A stretch of DNA of 64,000 bases from Thiogranum longum (GTDB lineage: Bacteria; Pseudomonadota; Gammaproteobacteria; DSM-19610). Positions 33,232-43,029 of this stretch are shown piece after piece; the first letter of the stretch is position 1; the number at the start of each line of letters is the position of its first letter. The translations under genes were made by a program, and so were the position numbers. Below the pieces are notes generated by a model. The model was not told the origin of the DNA. It was given only the letters and a program-made list of their open reading frames with translations, and ran no database searches. The DNA lies in assembly GCF_004339085.1 (NCBI RefSeq), contig NZ_SMFX01000001.1, forward strand, positions 1,067,227 through 1,131,226, in the 5' to 3' direction.

Positions 33232-34572
33232 ATGAAAGATCCGGTAACAGGTCTGAATAACCGACAGCAGTTCCTGCATATCCTCGACTGTGATATCAGT
33301 GATGCCGCAACGCACAAGGTGTCTTTGGCGCTACTGCTGGTCGATATCAGGCAGTTTTCACGTATCAATATGAAGTACGGTTACGCTGCGGGCGACGGTG
33401 CCTTGCAGGCGGTGGCGAGTGCGCTGGAACAGGTTCGTCGTGAAGGTGATCATATTGCACGTGTCGGTGATGACAAGTTTGGTTTGATCCTCTCGGGTGT
33501 CCTGAACACAGGCCATGCCGAGATGGCTGCACACAAAATCAAGCGATTGCTGGACATGCCTTTACTGGTCGGAGAAGAAAGTATTGCCTGTAAGGTAAGT
33601 ATCGGTATCTCGGTTTATCCGGAACATGCACGTAGCGGGGATAAATTGATGGCTGCAGCGGATGAGGCCCAGCGCCGCGCTCGAAGTACCGGTCAGTTGC
33701 TTTGTGTTGCCCATGATGACGAATGTGCAGAGGAGTCAGAGCATTGGGATATTGAAATGGCGCTGGAAGATGCCATTCACAAATCCGAGTTGCGGGTCTA
33801 TTTCCAGCCCAAGATTTCACTGGCGACCGGCAGGCCGGTTGGCGCAGAAGCATTGGTACGGTGGGAGAATGATTTCCGGGGTCTCATTGGGCCGAATGAA
33901 TTTATTCCTGTTGCAGAGTCGAGTGGATTCATCAGACCACTGACGGAGTGGATGCTAAACAGCGCTTTACGCCTGGCTGGTATGTGGGAACATCGTTGGG
34001 GTGTGCAGGAAGTCTCTGTCAATATCCCGCCCTGCGTACTGGACCGTTCTGACTTTGTCGACACCGTGATCAGCGCACAAAAATTATGGTACTCGGCCAC
34101 CAATAAACTATGCATCGAAATTGTAGAGCAGTCATTTATCGAGAATGTCGAAAATGCGTTCTCCAAGTTAAACCGGCTCAGGGATGAAGGAATCAGCGTT
34201 TCAATTGATGATTTCGGTACCGGTTATTCAAGCCTTGCGTATTTCCGTGATATACCGGCAGATCAGCTGAAGATCGACCAGTCATTCGTATTTGGCCTGC
34301 TGAAAGATCGGGATAATGCCAACATCGTGGAACTGATCGTGGATCTGGCGCATCGATTCGGGTTGTCCGTTGTTGCGGAAGGGGTTGAAGATATCCAAAC
34401 CCTGTCCGCGCTGAAGAAGATGCAGTGTGATATAGCGCAAGGCTTTTTTATCGCCAGGCCGATGCCGGCGGAAGAGTACCACGAGTGGCTGGCGAATTAT
34501 CGTGGCATCAATGCCTCTGGTGTGATCAGTACATCCGGCGCCGAAACAGCCAGGCCGCTGACCACAGACTGA
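33232..34572 (+). CDS. GGDEF(degenerate)-EAL protein, probable c-di-GMP phosphodiesterase
   Basis: A 446-residue cytoplasmic protein without sensor or membrane segments. The GGDEF domain (about residues 1-155) has RVGDDKF (residues 77-83) instead of RxGGDEF, so it is not expected to make c-di-GMP; it may bind GTP. The EAL domain (about 175-420) has EALVRW (Glu206), SVNIPP, IEIVEQSF, IDDFGTGYSS, LKIDQSF and AEGVE, so the catalytic set appears complete. It probably hydrolyses c-di-GMP. The gene's last 47 bp overlap the end of the convergent ABC permease gene. Confidence 0.92.
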   Translation: MKDPVTGLNNRQQFLHILDCDISDAATHKVSLALLLVDIRQFSRINMKYGYAAGDGALQAVASALEQVRREGDHIARVGDDKFGLILSGVLNTGHAEMAAHKIKRLLDMPLLVGEESIACKVSIGISVYPEHARSGDKLMAAADEAQRRARSTGQLLCVAHDDECAEESEHWDIEMALEDAIHKSELRVYFQPKISLATGRPVGAEALVRWENDFRGLIGPNEFIPVAESSGFIRPLTEWMLNSALRLAGMWEHRWGVQEVSVNIPPCVLDRSDFVDTVISAQKLWYSATNKLCIEIVEQSFIENVENAFSKLNRLRDEGISVSIDDFGTGYSSLAYFRDIPADQLKIDQSFVFGLLKDRDNANIVELIVDLAHRFGLSVVAEGVEDIQTLSALKKMQCDIAQGFFIARPMPAEEYHEWLANYRGINASGVISTSGAETARPLTTD

Positions 34573-35635
34573 ACAGGGCGATTACCGCCATTGGCCAATA
34601 TTGCGCTGCAAGCAGTTTGATATCGGCGCCCTCCAGGAATACCCCACGAACGATAATCAGAAAGTAACGCATCGGATTGATCAACGTTAGCTGCTGGACC
34701 GCTTCCGGCATATTGGCAATAGGTGTGGCAAAGCCGGACAGAATGACTGCGGGTACAAGGAACAGGAATGCCCCGAGCAGGCCTTGCTGCTGGGTGACCG
34801 ACAGCGATGAGATCATCAGGCCGATACCGATATTGGCGAGCAGGAACAGGAACAGCCCAAGGTAAAGCGCGCCGATCTTTCCCTGTAGCGGTACTTCGAA
34901 CCAGAATACTGCAACCAGAATGATAACGGTTGATTCCAGCAGGCCAATAATCAGCCCCGGAACAGACTTGCCAATCAGTATTTCAAACGGCCGCAGCGGT
35001 GTGACCAGTAACTGGTCAAAGGTGCCTTCCTCGCGTTCCCGTGCCACTGACAATGCCGTCACCAGCAGGGACACCACCAGTGTCAGCAGACCGACAATGC
35101 CGGGTACGATAAACCACTGCGACACCAGGTTGCTGTTGTACCAGGCGCGCATCACCAGCCTGGCCGGTGGTGGAGGCCGTTGTTGTTGTTGCGCCCAGTC
35201 GGCGGAGAAATCCAGCAGTATGGTGCGGACATAATTGAGCGCCAGCAGCGCCGTATTGGAATTGCGGCCATCGACGATGACCTGTAATGAAGCACTTTCC
35301 CCGGCTGCGAGATCGTCACTGAAGCGTGGACCGATATGCAGGACCATCAGGGCCTGTTTGTTATCGATCAGTGGCCTGATGTCGGCGTCACGACTTATCT
35401 TTCCCACCAGCTCGAAGGTGCCAGAACCACTGAAACGCTCTGCCAGAAGGTGCGATTGTTCCGTGTTGTCCTCGTCGTAAACTGCAAAGGGCACCCGGTT
35501 GAGATCAAAGGTCGCGGCATAACCAAATACAACGAGCTGTATAATGGGCGGACCTATGAGGACAAAACGGCTGCGCTTGTCCTTTAGCAGGGCAAGGAAC
35601 TCCTTGATGATCAGTGCCAGCATGTGTTGCAGCAT
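34526..35635 (-). CDS. ABC-2 type transporter permease (YbhR/YhhJ-like)
   Basis: A 369-residue membrane permease with one N-terminal helix, a large extracytoplasmic domain (about residues 45-165) and five C-terminal helices. Family features include VVFGYAATFDLNRVPFAVYD after helix 1 and AREREEGTFDQLLVTPLRPF before the transport helices. The end reads LTLINPMRYFLIIVRGVFLEG. It is the last gene of a four-gene operon with a second permease, a double ATPase and a HlyD adaptor, making an exporter of unknown substrate (drug, toxin or envelope component). It overlaps the EAL gene tail-to-tail. Confidence 0.9.
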   Translation of the reverse strand: MLQHMLALIIKEFLALLKDKRSRFVLIGPPIIQLVVFGYAATFDLNRVPFAVYDEDNTEQSHLLAERFSGSGTFELVGKISRDADIRPLIDNKQALMVLHIGPRFSDDLAAGESASLQVIVDGRNSNTALLALNYVRTILLDFSADWAQQQQRPPPPARLVMRAWYNSNLVSQWFIVPGIVGLLTLVVSLLVTALSVAREREEGTFDQLLVTPLRPFEILIGKSVPGLIIGLLESTVIILVAVFWFEVPLQGKIGALYLGLFLFLLANIGIGLMISSLSVTQQQGLLGAFLFLVPAVILSGFATPIANMPEAVQQLTLINPMRYFLIIVRGVFLEGADIKLLAAQYWPMAVIALFSLWSAAWLFRRRMY

Positions 35636-35640
35636 CCGTT

Positions 35641-36777
35641 CTACTCCAGCCGCTTGCTTGCCTTGCGGCGTACCAGTATCAGGAAGAAGAATGCCATCAA
35701 TAGTAGTGCCACGGCATTGGGCAGAATGACTGGCCAGACATTACCGGCCAGGAATACGGTTTGCAGGATGGAAACAAAATAGCGCGCCGGAATAATGTGT
35801 GTAATCGCCTGGATGGCCCAGGGCATGGAATTGATGTCGAAGATGAAACCGGACAGGATAAAAGCCGGCAGAAAGGTCACGATAATCGCAACCTGCCCGG
35901 CGACGAACTGGTTCTTCGCGACAATGGAAATCAGCAGGCCCATGGCCAGTGAAACCAGCATGAACAGTGCAGAAGCGACCAGTAGAACCAGGAATGAGCC
36001 GCGTAGCGGCACATCGAACTGCCACACGGCCATTGCCACGGTCAGCAGCATGCCGCCCATGCCGAGTATAAAGTAGGGGATCAGCTTGCCCATCAGCAGT
36101 TCACGGATGTGAATGGGCGTAACCAGCAGGGCCTCCATGGTGCCGCGCTCCCATTCACGCGCCACTACCATGGCCGTCAGCAGGGCGCCGATGAGCGTCA
36201 TGATAACCGCAACCAGTCCTGGCACCAGGAAGTCACGACTGCGTACTGCCGGGTTAAACCAGACACGTTGCTCCAGCGTGATGGGAAAAGCCTTCGGCAG
36301 CCCACGGCGTTCGGTATAGTGCGTCAGCCAGGTTTGCCATGCACCGAGGATATAGCCTTCCGTGATACGCCCCTGGTTTGCGTCCACACCATTGACAATG
36401 ACACCGATCGGCGCACCGAGTCCGGCGTGCAGGCGGTGGCTGAAATCACTTTGCAGCCACACGATTCCGTCGATGTCGTGCTGCTGCAGGGCCTGTTCGG
36501 CGGCCTGTATGGCGTGAAAGACAACCGGGTCAAAGTAATCCGACTGGCCGAATGCAGCGCGAATATCACTGGTCTCGCTATCCGGGCTTTCAATCACGAA
36601 TCCAATGCGGACGTCTTTCGCATCAAGTGATACGCCATAACCGAACAGGAACAGCATCACTACCGGCAGCACAAAGGCAATGGCGATACTGGATGGATCG
36701 CGCAGGATTTGCAGACTCTCCTTGCGCACCATCCCGGCCAGGCGTCGGCGTGAAAGTTGTGCGTCTGATGCCGGCAT
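35641..36777 (-). CDS. ABC-2 type transporter permease (YbhS-like)
   Basis: A 378-residue partner permease of the same fold. It has an N-terminal helix with FVLPVVMLFLFGYGVSLDAK, an extracytoplasmic domain, then AREWERGTMEALLVTPIHIR and five helices, ending ITHIIPARYFVSILQTVFLAG. It pairs with the permease 5 bp downstream as a heterodimer. The ATPase gene overlaps its start by one base, so it is translationally coupled. Confidence 0.9.
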   Translation of the reverse strand: MPASDAQLSRRRLAGMVRKESLQILRDPSSIAIAFVLPVVMLFLFGYGVSLDAKDVRIGFVIESPDSETSDIRAAFGQSDYFDPVVFHAIQAAEQALQQHDIDGIVWLQSDFSHRLHAGLGAPIGVIVNGVDANQGRITEGYILGAWQTWLTHYTERRGLPKAFPITLEQRVWFNPAVRSRDFLVPGLVAVIMTLIGALLTAMVVAREWERGTMEALLVTPIHIRELLMGKLIPYFILGMGGMLLTVAMAVWQFDVPLRGSFLVLLVASALFMLVSLAMGLLISIVAKNQFVAGQVAIIVTFLPAFILSGFIFDINSMPWAIQAITHIIPARYFVSILQTVFLAGNVWPVILPNAVALLLMAFFFLILVRRKASKRLE

Positions 36778-38519
36778 CAGGCGGCAGCTTCCTGCTTGTG
36801 TTGTTCGATCAGCGCAATAAAGGCATCTTCCATGCTGGCTTCTGATTCCCCCGGGGCATGAAAACGCTCGCGCAGGTTCTCTGGCGTGTCTGCTGCCAGG
36901 ACTTCGCCATCGGCCATGACCACCAGCCGGTCACAGTAGTTGGCTTCATCCATAAAATGGGTGGTCACCAGCACGGTGACGCCGGACTCGGCGAGTGCAT
37001 TGATGTGCCACCAGAACTCGCGGCGCGCCAGCGGGTCGACACCGGATGTGGGTTCATCGAGGAACAGGATATCCGGGCGGTGCATAAGTGCCGCGGCAAG
37101 CGCCAGGCGTTGCTTGAAACCCAGTGGCAGGGTGAAGGCGGCAGTATCCCGGTACGTCGTCAGCTCAAAGTCTTCTACTGCGGAGGCAATGCGTTCCCGT
37201 TTTGTGTTGCCGGACAGTCCGTATGCACTGGCGAAAAAGTTCAGGTTCTCCTGCACGGACAGGTTTCCGTACAGGGAGAAACGCTGCGCCATGTAACCGA
37301 TGCGAGCGCGCGCCTTTGCAGCGGCCTTGCGCAGGTTGACGCCGGCAACGCTTACATGGCCGGAGGAAACCGGCAGCAGCCCGCACAGCATGCGAAAGGT
37401 TGTCGACTTTCCGGCACCATTGGCCCCCAGCAGGCCGAAAATTTCCCCACGCCTGACGTCGAAGCTGACCTTGTTGACGGCAATGAAGTCACCAAACCGC
37501 CGACTCAATTCGTGTGCCTGGATAACAGCCTCGTCGTTGCGGGTGGTCGCAGTTTCCGATGTGGTGTCGATGGCCGCCGGTTTGCGAATATCGTGCTGAA
37601 GCATGGCAATAAACGCATCCTCGAAGCGCGGTGCCACAGATTCGATATGGGCGTCCGGCAAGTCTGCAACCAGTGCTTGCTCAGGCGTATTGGCTTCACA
37701 GGTCACCACGCGCACCTTGCGCCCTTCGGTCAGTGCGTCCAGCACCGCCGGGTTGAGGTCGAGCTGCTGCTGCAGGCGGCGTTTGCCGAGCGCGGCACTG
37801 ATTTCCCAGACCCGGCCCTGCATCGGTGCGCTGAAAGCTTGCGGTGTCTGCTGACCGAGCAGTTTGCCTTCATGTAGCAGGATGACATCATCGCAGCGTT
37901 CCGCTTCGTCGAGGTAGGCGGTGCTGAGTAATACACTCATGTGTTGCTGCTTGACCAACCGGTAGACGATAGCCCACAACTCACGACGCGAGACCGGGTC
38001 GACGCCGACCGTGGGCTCGTCGAGCAACAACAGTTCCGGTGAGCTGAGCAGTGTGCAGGCCAGCCCCAGTTTCTGTTTCATGCCACCGGACAGGCGGCCG
38101 GCCAGTCTCGCGGTAAACGGTGCCAGACCGGTCATATGCATCAGCTCACGGTGACGTTTTGCGTGTTCTTCCTCCGGTACACCTTGCAGCTCTGCATACA
38201 GGTCGAGGTTTTCCTGCACAGTAAGATCTTCATAGAGACCAAAGCGCTGTGGCATATACCCAATGTGTGACTGAACCGCGAGCGATGCTTCGCGCATATC
38301 CTGGCCGAGCACCTGGATCTCGCCCTCGTCAGGCAGCAGCAGACCGGCCGCCAGCCGCATGAGTGTGGTTTTGCCGGCACCATCCGGACCGATCAGGCCA
38401 GTGACGATGCCACGCCGGACCTGCAGGTTGAGTTTATCCAGCGCGCGCACCGGCTGCGCACCGGCAAAGGTTTTGCCGAGATCTTTCAGCGTGATGGCAG
38501 GTGATGCGGTACCGGTCAT
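36777..38519 (-). CDS. ABC transporter ATPase, two fused nucleotide-binding domains (YbhF-like)
   Basis: The 580-residue protein holds two complete ABC ATPase domains. Domain 1 has Walker A GPDGAGKTTLMRL, signature LSGGMKQKLG and Walker B LLLLDEPTVGVDP. Domain 2 has Walker A GANGAGKSTTFRML and Walker B ILFLDEPTSGVDP. Its signature region reads FTLPLGFKQRLALAAAL: the LSGGQ is replaced by LPLGF, which is common in the second half of this family. The ATG at 38519 overlaps the HlyD stop (ATGA). Confidence 0.93.
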   Translation of the reverse strand: MTGTASPAITLKDLGKTFAGAQPVRALDKLNLQVRRGIVTGLIGPDGAGKTTLMRLAAGLLLPDEGEIQVLGQDMREASLAVQSHIGYMPQRFGLYEDLTVQENLDLYAELQGVPEEEHAKRHRELMHMTGLAPFTARLAGRLSGGMKQKLGLACTLLSSPELLLLDEPTVGVDPVSRRELWAIVYRLVKQQHMSVLLSTAYLDEAERCDDVILLHEGKLLGQQTPQAFSAPMQGRVWEISAALGKRRLQQQLDLNPAVLDALTEGRKVRVVTCEANTPEQALVADLPDAHIESVAPRFEDAFIAMLQHDIRKPAAIDTTSETATTRNDEAVIQAHELSRRFGDFIAVNKVSFDVRRGEIFGLLGANGAGKSTTFRMLCGLLPVSSGHVSVAGVNLRKAAAKARARIGYMAQRFSLYGNLSVQENLNFFASAYGLSGNTKRERIASAVEDFELTTYRDTAAFTLPLGFKQRLALAAALMHRPDILFLDEPTSGVDPLARREFWWHINALAESGVTVLVTTHFMDEANYCDRLVVMADGEVLAADTPENLRERFHAPGESEASMEDAFIALIEQHKQEAAA

Positions 38520-39562
38520 TGCGCGCCGCTGCACGCGGACGCATCAGGGTCGGCCTGCGTGGAACGGGTATCCAGCTCAACGGTAGCGGGCATGCCCAGG
38601 CGCAGTTTGTTGTCCGGGTTGCAGGCATAGATCCATACCTGGTACACCAGCCGGGTGCGCAGCGCAGGTGTTTCGACGTTCTTGGGTGTGAACTCTGCAC
38701 TCGGCGATATATAGCCAACCCAGCCTTTATAGCTTGAGCCCGGTGTACTGTCAGTGCTGATTTTCGCCTGCATACCCGGCACGACATTGCCCAGGTGTGT
38801 TTCCGGAACGTAGGTTCGAATCCACACCGGTTCGAGCTTTGCCAGGGTAAACACCGGGCGGGAGGGTGTGGCGATGTCACCCGGTTCCAGGATGCGAGAA
38901 CGGACTACGCCGTTGGCAGGGGCAAACAGTTTCGTGTCATCAAGATCTTTGCGGGCACGTTTCAGTAACGCTTCGATTTGCGCGACATTGGCGCGCGCAG
39001 CAGCAATGGTTTCCTTGCGTGGACCTTCCAGTACCAGCGACAGGGCTTCCTCCGCGGCCTTCAGTTTCGCTTTGGCAACATCCAGTTGACTGCGGGCATC
39101 ATCGAGACTTTGCTGTGGCGAAACTTTTTTGCGTACCAGCTCTTTGGTGCGGCGATAGCGCTGCTCGGTGTCGAGCAGGCTGGCTTTCGCTGCGGCGACA
39201 TCAGCCCTGGCCTTGCGGATTTCCTGTGGACGGCTACCGGTTTCCAGCTCCTCGAGCTGCTGGCGGGCCTGTTCCAGGCGTGCTTCCAGTTCCTGAACGA
39301 CACTCTCAAAACGTGTGGTTTCGAGGCGCCCCAGCTGCTGCCCCTGGCTGACGTGTTCGCCTTCGTTTACATCCAGTTCGGCAATCCGATCCTGAACCAT
39401 AAACGCCAGTTGCACCTCGCGCATGTCCACATTCCCGTAAAGGGTCAGCGTGTCAGTGGCCGTGTTACTGTTTTTCCAGTACCGGTACCCGGCCGTCGAG
39501 GCCGCTGCGATCACGATGAGCAGGATCACAACCCGGGCGATACGTTTTTTTTCTGGAGCCAT
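38516..39562 (-). CDS. HlyD-family periplasmic adaptor of the ABC-2 exporter (YbhG-like)
   Basis: A 348-residue membrane-fusion protein. One N-terminal anchor helix precedes a biotinyl-lipoyl half domain (VQDRIAELDVNEGEHVSQGQ), then a long coiled-coil hairpin (about residues 75-205, rich in Glu/Arg/Ala), the second half domain (LFAPANGVVRSRILEPGDIA) and a beta-barrel. It bridges the inner-membrane exporter to an outer-membrane channel, and no TolC gene is adjacent. The gene is first in the operon, followed by ATPase, permease, permease, the YbhGFSR order. Confidence 0.92.
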   Translation of the reverse strand: MAPEKKRIARVVILLIVIAAASTAGYRYWKNSNTATDTLTLYGNVDMREVQLAFMVQDRIAELDVNEGEHVSQGQQLGRLETTRFESVVQELEARLEQARQQLEELETGSRPQEIRKARADVAAAKASLLDTEQRYRRTKELVRKKVSPQQSLDDARSQLDVAKAKLKAAEEALSLVLEGPRKETIAAARANVAQIEALLKRARKDLDDTKLFAPANGVVRSRILEPGDIATPSRPVFTLAKLEPVWIRTYVPETHLGNVVPGMQAKISTDSTPGSSYKGWVGYISPSAEFTPKNVETPALRTRLVYQVWIYACNPDNKLRLGMPATVELDTRSTQADPDASACSGAQ

Positions 39563-39747
39563 AACCTGTTGCCTGTAGGGTAAGTTTTCGTAAGTGTAAC
39601 CGATTTGTGCTGGACAGGACTGTCACCTGTCGGACACCATAGCCGGTAAGGAATTAACAAAATCTTGAAGTATGTCATGCTAGTTTAGCTGCGCCTTATA
39701 TAGCGGGTGACAGGTTTAAAGCATTCCCGGGTTCAGGGCAGGGTGAG

Positions 39748-41199
39748 ATGGGTCTATTTCGTTCCATGCGGATTGTCGGAATCCTGGTACTTGCCTACAG
39801 CGCCAGTATGTTGCCGCCGGCGCTGCTGTCACTGTGGTACAACGACGGTGAAGTCAGGCATTTTGGCACAGCGCTGCTGGCGATCGCTGCGGCTGGTTTA
39901 TTGATCTTGCTGGTTTCAGGCCGGCGCGGTGCTGGCAAGAATCTGCGCCGCCGGGATGGCTTTATTGTAGTGGTATTTTTCTGGGTGGTGCTCAGTATGC
40001 TGGGTGCGATCCCGCTGATGCTCGGTACTCATCTATCGTTTGTCGATGCCCTGTTTGAGGCGGTATCGGGGTTTACCACCACGGGTTCGACGGTCATTGT
40101 CGGACTGGATGGTCTGCCGCCCTCGGTCCTGTATTACCGGCAACAGTTGCAGTGGCTGGGCGGTATGGGGCTGGTGGTGCTGGCCATTGCCGTGCTGCCG
40201 ATACTCGGAATCGGTGGTTCACAGTTGTACCGGGCGGAAACACCCGGCCCTGGCAAGGATGAAAAGATCACACCTCGCCTGGTGCAGGGTGCACGGGCGT
40301 TGTGGATGATCTATGTCGGGCTGACACTGCTGTGTGTGCTGGCCTACTGGCTGGCGGGCATGCCCCTGTTCGAGGCAGTGGCGCACAGTTTTTCGACCGT
40401 ATCGACGGGTGGCTTTTCGACCCACGATGCGAGCCTCGGCTACTTCGACAGTGCAGCGATTGAGCTGGTTGCTACACTGTTTATGTTGCTCGGCGGGATC
40501 AATTTTGCGGTGCATTACGTGGTGCTGAGGGACCACAATCCACTGCACTATTTCCAGGATACGGAAGTGCGCAGTTACTTTCTGATTGTCCTGGCACTGA
40601 TGCTGGTGATTTTTTCGACGCTGGCCCTGACGGGTGTGTACAGGAGTTTTGGCCATGCGGTGATGGATGCCGGCTTTGAAGTGGTATCGGTGATAACCAG
40701 TACCGGGTTTGGCGAGGCGGACTTTTCGAAGTGGCCGCTGTTTCTGCCACTGTTACTGATTTTTACCAGTTTTATCGGTGGCTGTGGCGGGTCTACGGCC
40801 GGCGGCATCAAGGTATTGCGTATCGTGCTGCTGTTCAAGCAGGGCGCACGAGAGGCAACGAACCTGATGCACCCGCATGCCATCCGGCCGATCAAGATTG
40901 GCGGGCGCGTGGTGAACAACCGCACCATTCAATCGGTGTGGGGCTTTTTTTCAGTATATTTGTTTGTGTTCGTCATTCTGACATTGTCGATGATGGCGGC
41001 AGGGCTGGATCAGGTCAGTGCATTTTCTGCGGTGGCCACCAGCATTAATAATCTCGGGCCGGGGCTAGGAGAGGTGGCTTATACCTTTTCCACAGTGAGC
41101 GACCCGGTCAAATTGCTGGCAGTGGTTGCCATGCTGCTGGGACGACTGGAGATCTTCACACTACTGGTGTTGTTGAGCCCGAAGTTCTGGCTGGAATAG
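39748..41199 (+). CDS. trkH: Trk-type potassium uptake protein, membrane subunit
   Basis: Potassium channel-transporter subunit of 483 residues built from four pore-repeat motifs. Selectivity-filter-like loops are at SGFTTTGSTVI, STVSTGGFSTHD, VITSTGFGEAD and ATSINNLGPGLGE. It pairs with the NAD/ATP-binding TrkA regulator, which is not encoded in this window. The 185-bp gap upstream probably holds its promoter. The SulP gene follows 36 bp later and may be co-transcribed. Confidence 0.94.
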   Translation: MGLFRSMRIVGILVLAYSASMLPPALLSLWYNDGEVRHFGTALLAIAAAGLLILLVSGRRGAGKNLRRRDGFIVVVFFWVVLSMLGAIPLMLGTHLSFVDALFEAVSGFTTTGSTVIVGLDGLPPSVLYYRQQLQWLGGMGLVVLAIAVLPILGIGGSQLYRAETPGPGKDEKITPRLVQGARALWMIYVGLTLLCVLAYWLAGMPLFEAVAHSFSTVSTGGFSTHDASLGYFDSAAIELVATLFMLLGGINFAVHYVVLRDHNPLHYFQDTEVRSYFLIVLALMLVIFSTLALTGVYRSFGHAVMDAGFEVVSVITSTGFGEADFSKWPLFLPLLLIFTSFIGGCGGSTAGGIKVLRIVLLFKQGAREATNLMHPHAIRPIKIGGRVVNNRTIQSVWGFFSVYLFVFVILTLSMMAAGLDQVSAFSAVATSINNLGPGLGEVAYTFSTVSDPVKLLAVVAMLLGRLEIFTLLVLLSPKFWLE

Positions 41200-41235
41200 A
41201 CGACGTTTTTTGACTTTATTAAATCAGGAGATGTA

Positions 41236-43020
41236 ATGAATCAGCAGGGTTTTCTGGGGCGGTATAAACAGTTTTTCCCTTTCCTTGTGTGGATGCCGAA
41301 GCTCACCAGGGATACCATCCGGACGGATTTCTTTGCCGGGCTGACCGGTGCGATTGTTGTGCTGCCGCAGGGTGTGGCGTTTGCGACCATCGCAGGCATG
41401 CCGCCGGAGTATGGTTTGTATGCGGGCATGGTGCCGGCCATCATCGCGGCCCTGTTTGGCTCGTCATGGCACCTTGTATCGGGACCAACGACTGCCGCAT
41501 CGATCGTACTGTTTTCCGCACTCAGCGCACTGGCCGAGCCGGGTTCAATGGATTACGTCAAGCTGGCGCTTACCCTGACCTTTATGGTGGGGGTTATTGA
41601 GATAGCACTGGGCCTGGCGCGTATGGGCGCACTGGTCAACTTTATCTCGCATTCCGTCATTGTCGGCTTTACCGCAGGTGCAGCGATCCTGATCGCCGGC
41701 AAGCAACTGAAAAATTTCTTTGGTGTGCCCATCGAGCGTGGTGGACACCTGAACGATGTACTGGTGCAGTTCTGGCACCAGATACCCAACATTAACGGCT
41801 ATGTCACACTGGTGGCCGTCGTGACCCTGTTGTCGGGTATTATCGTCAAACGTTTCTGGCCAAAACTGCCTTACCTGATCATTGCCATGATACTGGGCAG
41901 CGTGGTGGGTGTCTGGTTGAACCAGCGTTTTGGCGTTGACGTGACAGGTATCACGACGGTCGGCGCTTTGCCGCAGACGCTGCCACCGTTGTCATCGCCG
42001 GATTTTACGCTGGATACGATCAAGCACCTGGCGACCCCGGCACTGGCGGTGACCCTGCTGGCCCTCACCGAGGCCGTATCGATTGGCCGTTCGCTGGGCG
42101 CGCGCAGTGGGCAGCGTATTGACGGGAACCAGGAATTTATTGGCCAGGGTCTGTCTAACATGGCCGGTAGTTTCTTTTCCGGTTATGTGTCGACCGGTTC
42201 CTTTAATCGTAGCGGGCTGAATTTCCAGGCGGGTGCGCGTACACCGCTGGCGGCAATGTTTGCCGGTCTTTTGCTGATGATCATCGTGCTGCTGGTTGCT
42301 CCGTTCGCGGCCTACCTGCCCAATGCCGCGATGGCCGGCATCCTGTTCATGGTTGCCTGGGGGTTGATTGATTTCCACGAGATTCGACATGTGCTTAAAG
42401 CCAGCCGTCGTGAGACTGGCATCATGGCAGTCACTTTCTTTGGTGCCCTGTTCCTGGAACTGGAACTGGCCATTTTTGCGGGTGTTTTGCTATCACTGGT
42501 GTTGTACCTGATGCGTGTGTCAAAACCCCGTATCGTTACCCGGGTACCGGATCCGAACATGCCCAAGCGGAAGTTCAACACGGGTGACAATCTGCCGCAG
42601 TGCCCGCAGCTGCATATTTTGCGTATCGATGGCTCGATATTCTTCGGTTCCGTCAGTCACATCCAGGAAGCGTTTGCGGAACTGGAAGAAAAACACCCGG
42701 AACAGAAACACCTCGCCGTTGTGGCGCAGGGTATCAATTTTGTCGATATTGCCGGTGGTGCCGCCCTGGTCGAGGAGGCACGCAAGCGCAAGGCACGTGG
42801 TGGCGGGTTCTATCTGATCAAGGTCAAAAAAGGGTTGTGGGAATCACTCGATTCCTGTGGCTGCCTGGATGAAATCGGCCCCAACAATGTCTTCCAGTCG
42901 AAGTCGGCGGCAATAACCGGTATCTTCCAGAAACTGGACAAGGATATCTGTCGTACCTGTGACAAGCGTATCTTCCGTGAATGTGCATCGGTTGAACCTG
43001 CTCCAAAAAAGGAAGCTTGA
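41236..43020 (+). CDS. SulP-family anion transporter with STAS domain and C-terminal cysteine motif
   Basis: A 594-residue SLC26/SulP protein. The transport domain (about residues 20-425) contains GAIVVLPQGVAFATIAGMPP and VSGPTTAASIVLFSALS. The cytoplasmic STAS domain (about 455-560) includes GSIFFGSVSHIQEAF and INFVDIAGGAALVEE. A short tail after STAS carries CRTCDKRIFREC (Cys572, Cys575, Cys583), a possible metal or redox site. It probably moves sulfate, bicarbonate or another anion; the substrate cannot be read from sequence. RBS CAGGAG lies upstream of the ATG. Confidence 0.92.
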   Translation: MNQQGFLGRYKQFFPFLVWMPKLTRDTIRTDFFAGLTGAIVVLPQGVAFATIAGMPPEYGLYAGMVPAIIAALFGSSWHLVSGPTTAASIVLFSALSALAEPGSMDYVKLALTLTFMVGVIEIALGLARMGALVNFISHSVIVGFTAGAAILIAGKQLKNFFGVPIERGGHLNDVLVQFWHQIPNINGYVTLVAVVTLLSGIIVKRFWPKLPYLIIAMILGSVVGVWLNQRFGVDVTGITTVGALPQTLPPLSSPDFTLDTIKHLATPALAVTLLALTEAVSIGRSLGARSGQRIDGNQEFIGQGLSNMAGSFFSGYVSTGSFNRSGLNFQAGARTPLAAMFAGLLLMIIVLLVAPFAAYLPNAAMAGILFMVAWGLIDFHEIRHVLKASRRETGIMAVTFFGALFLELELAIFAGVLLSLVLYLMRVSKPRIVTRVPDPNMPKRKFNTGDNLPQCPQLHILRIDGSIFFGSVSHIQEAFAELEEKHPEQKHLAVVAQGINFVDIAGGAALVEEARKRKARGGGFYLIKVKKGLWESLDSCGCLDEIGPNNVFQSKSAAITGIFQKLDKDICRTCDKRIFRECASVEPAPKKEA

Positions 43021-43029
43021 TAAAACGCC

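Noticed and set aside
36858-37877. 339-codon plus-strand frame antisense to the double ABC ATPase
   Set aside because: Both Walker motifs and the signature lie on the minus strand; this frame is a shadow.
38812-38826. GGTTCGAATCC match to a tRNA T-loop, considered as an attachment-site copy of tRNA-Ser
   Set aside because: The match is short, lies inside the HlyD coding sequence and does not extend to the acceptor end.
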